A stretch of DNA of 33,488 nt from Choristocarpus tenellus KU-1152 (taxonomy: Eukaryota; Phaeophyceae), in assembly GCA_964200185.2 (NCBI GenBank), contig CAXNAD020000062.1:1-33488 (forward strand), written 5' to 3'. Of this stretch, positions 27,269 to 30,200 are shown piece by piece. Position 1 is the stretch's first letter; each line of letters begins with the position of its first letter. Under the pieces are notes generated by a model that was not told where the DNA came from, made no database searches, and was given only the letters and a program-made list of their open reading frames with translations. The position numbers were made by a program, and so were the translations under genes.

Positions 27269-30200
27269 AATTTCAGGTGAAAGGGACAAGAAAGGAGTGA
27301 GGGGAAGGAACATTGGCAAGCCTCAACGCTGCAATCCACTGAGGAGACACTATTGAGCATATCATCCATAGTGAAACCCATTTCACAACAGCATCCTCAC
27401 TACTGAACAGTCACAAAAGGTTCCTTAGCAGCTATCCAAAACTACCCTTCCCAGTGTTCTCGCTTGTCAACGAAGGAACAATCTGTCCTTGACACTGGCT
27501 ATATAACAATTAGAGCACCTGATACATCAAGTCCACAAAGAAAGTCTTACAATGCAAGTCATTATTATCTCCTCTTTATTGCAGATATTGCCCTGTGAAC
27601 CCACAGCTGCTATGTCCCTCTAGCTGTATGCCCAAGCATGATCACTCTAATAAAATGTCACCATCCTGTCTTGTTTCTTATCAGTACTACTGGGAGTAGT
27701 ACTTTCAATGTGCAATGTTATGAAAATTAGTTGAGAATCTAATGTCCTACAATCACAAACACACCTTCTTGGTATCTGACTTGGCCTCTCCTGCCCCTAT
27801 ATACATTTGGTCATTGACAGTGATTGTCAAGGTATCATTCCCATACCTGAACACCAGTAGGATGGAGGTTACATTGTTCCAATGGTACGAGTTGAGATAA
27901 AGAGCCACCAGAGTAACAGTGATTGAGAGTGAAAAATAATCAATTTGTACATCATTGCATTTGGAATAGAACATTTTAATGCCAAAAAAGACTCAACTGA
28001 ATATACATCTATGTTTTACGTACCAGTTGAGATGCCCCCTGTATGTGATCCTTCCGAGTGCATACATAATACTTGCGACTGAACCATGGAATTGCACAAG
28101 TTCATCCTCAGTCCCATCACCAGTGCCGAAGCTGAGACCATCACTGCCTTGCAGAGACACCACGCCATGCTCAACAAAAAGCCTTACAGCAAGCTCATAG
28201 TCAGAAGCCACGGCCATGTCTATGTCCATAATTTGCACACCACTAATGTGTAGCTCATTATCCTCGTCCAGAACAAAGGGGCCTTGAGGGAGAATTATGT
28301 GGGGCTGGTTGTTTTGTGCATTAACCAGTACCAAGAGCTCCTCTCCACCCTGCTCTTGTTTTTTTTGTAATGGAAAAATACAATAAAAATACAATACCAA
28401 TCCAAGATTGTTGAGAAGGAATTAATGTGCAATGGATAATAGAAATGATAAAATGCTATCTTGCAAGCAACGAAAGGAGTTTTGTTTATTGGTTGTCTAT
28501 TACTTTCAAGTGCAAAGATATCAACAAAGACTGAGAAGGACTGTGCCTATATGATTGTGCCAAAGTGCAGAGGAGCCAATTGCCTTTTCCCAAGCAATTT
28601 GTTTGCAATATAATATGTGACTCCCATGAAACTCATAATTGTGCTGTCACTAATGATTGAAAGTACTCTAAAGTTTGATCCAAATGGTGATAATCAAAAA
28701 CATCTTTTCCGTTGAGCTCTATATTTGCTCAGGCAAAGGTAAGTCACACAACTGGGGTATAGCAGTGAGTCAAACATCAGGGGGTATTTACATGCAATTA
28801 ATGGAAAATCCCAACACAGAATTCAGGTGCATTGTAGAGTAGTATGGATCGATGCTCCTCTCCCAATCCCACCACTTGCCTGGAATGACTCCCCTATGCC
28901 ATTGAGCATATACCACGGCACAGCTGTATCAGTGTGATCTGATTTCCACTGCAATGCGGCTGTGTGACTCCCTGCAGCCAGGGTCAACACCACATGTCCT
29001 CGCAGCTCAACCACGGTACGTTCAGAGCCATCTTTTTTAGTCCCAGAGTCTCTGTCCAGGTGTGGTGCCAGATGAGATGTAATATGGTGTGCTATGAGCA
29101 AGTTCAAGAAAAAATATATATATTGCACAGTCCTTTGGTGAAACAATGTCTGCGATGACTCTAGGCAAGCCAACCTTATCTGTGAATTCAGGTAAAACCA
29201 GCACATGGCTAATAATGATGGAAAGGGCCCCAATGTCCTTCCTCTCAACAAGATAAGATAATGGTGCTAGTGGAAATAATGGTAACAAAAATAGTAATAA
29301 TAATAATAATAGTAGTAGTAAGAAAAATGCTCAAGAAGCATTCCTTGGAATGCATTTGTGTATCATAGTTGATTACTCTTTCAGTGTAGCTAAGTTTGGG
29401 GAACATGAGTGCTTCTCTTCTCAAGTGTCAAGGGTCCAAACCTTGGTCGATGAGATATTTCTTACAACAAAAAAAGTGTTTTAACCATACCCCATGAGAC
29501 AAGTGAGTAGAGCTGTGTGTATGTGGGTACAGATTTATCTAGCAGGACATGATGGAGGGAAATATAACGGTTGCTACTTGATTTGTGAAATAGCACCATC
29601 AGGGGCGTATGCACCATATTTCATGTGAGGGAGAGTTGACAAGTGGTAAGATAGGTTAACTCAATGAACGAGAAGCAAGGCAGTTGATTACCCATGGACA
29701 TACTAGTACTAGTAAAGCTGAATTGCAGAGCACTTTTTGTGAGAGTTGAGACCAAAATTCACGTGACAAGTATTAGTAAGTAGTCCTCACAAACAAGTGT
29801 GATAGAAATATAAGCAACAACCTATTTGTTGGGGTGGAGCGATTCCAACTTGACACCTGGAAATATGCACTGGAATACCTGCAAGTGGTCTATATATCAA
29901 GCATAGATTGCATTTTGCTTGAATTGGGCTATACAGGTGGCTCTCACTGGAATGTACTTTTCTGTACATCCAATCCTAATGAAAATCTCAGCTTCACACA
30001 TTATTATACCGTATATCCCTAAAGGGACTTGTTTAACAGCAAGAGTACCTCATCCTTATCCATACCAAAAGGTCGAGGAATTTGACTACGGGAACAATCC
30101 TGAAGTGCTGTGAAATGTGCAGACTAACACCTTGCAAGAAGAAACGAAACACCAAGAAGATCACTCCATGATACATAGTTGGAAGTATATCTCAATACCT

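Noticed and set aside
27155-27319. Coding through the CA microsatellite (His-Thr repeats) upstream of the exon at 27154
   Set aside because: A CTTAAG acceptor with a pyrimidine tract lies between, and the extra residues have no counterpart in the sister domains.
28823-28879. Continuation of that exon past CAG|GCAAGT
   Set aside because: The frame stops at a TGA without any GT donor, and the residues do not fit the module as well as the joined GGEELLVLVN does.
29052-29091. Upstream extension of the exon at 28880-29051 to an acceptor TCATAG
   Set aside because: The phase does not fit the preceding exon (phase 2). The ACAG|A acceptor does and recreates the PYRDS motif.
29052-29288. Minus-strand open stretch reading VERKDIGALSIII and onward
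   Set aside because: It looked protein-like, but phases do not fit either neighbour and it matches no part of the repeated module.
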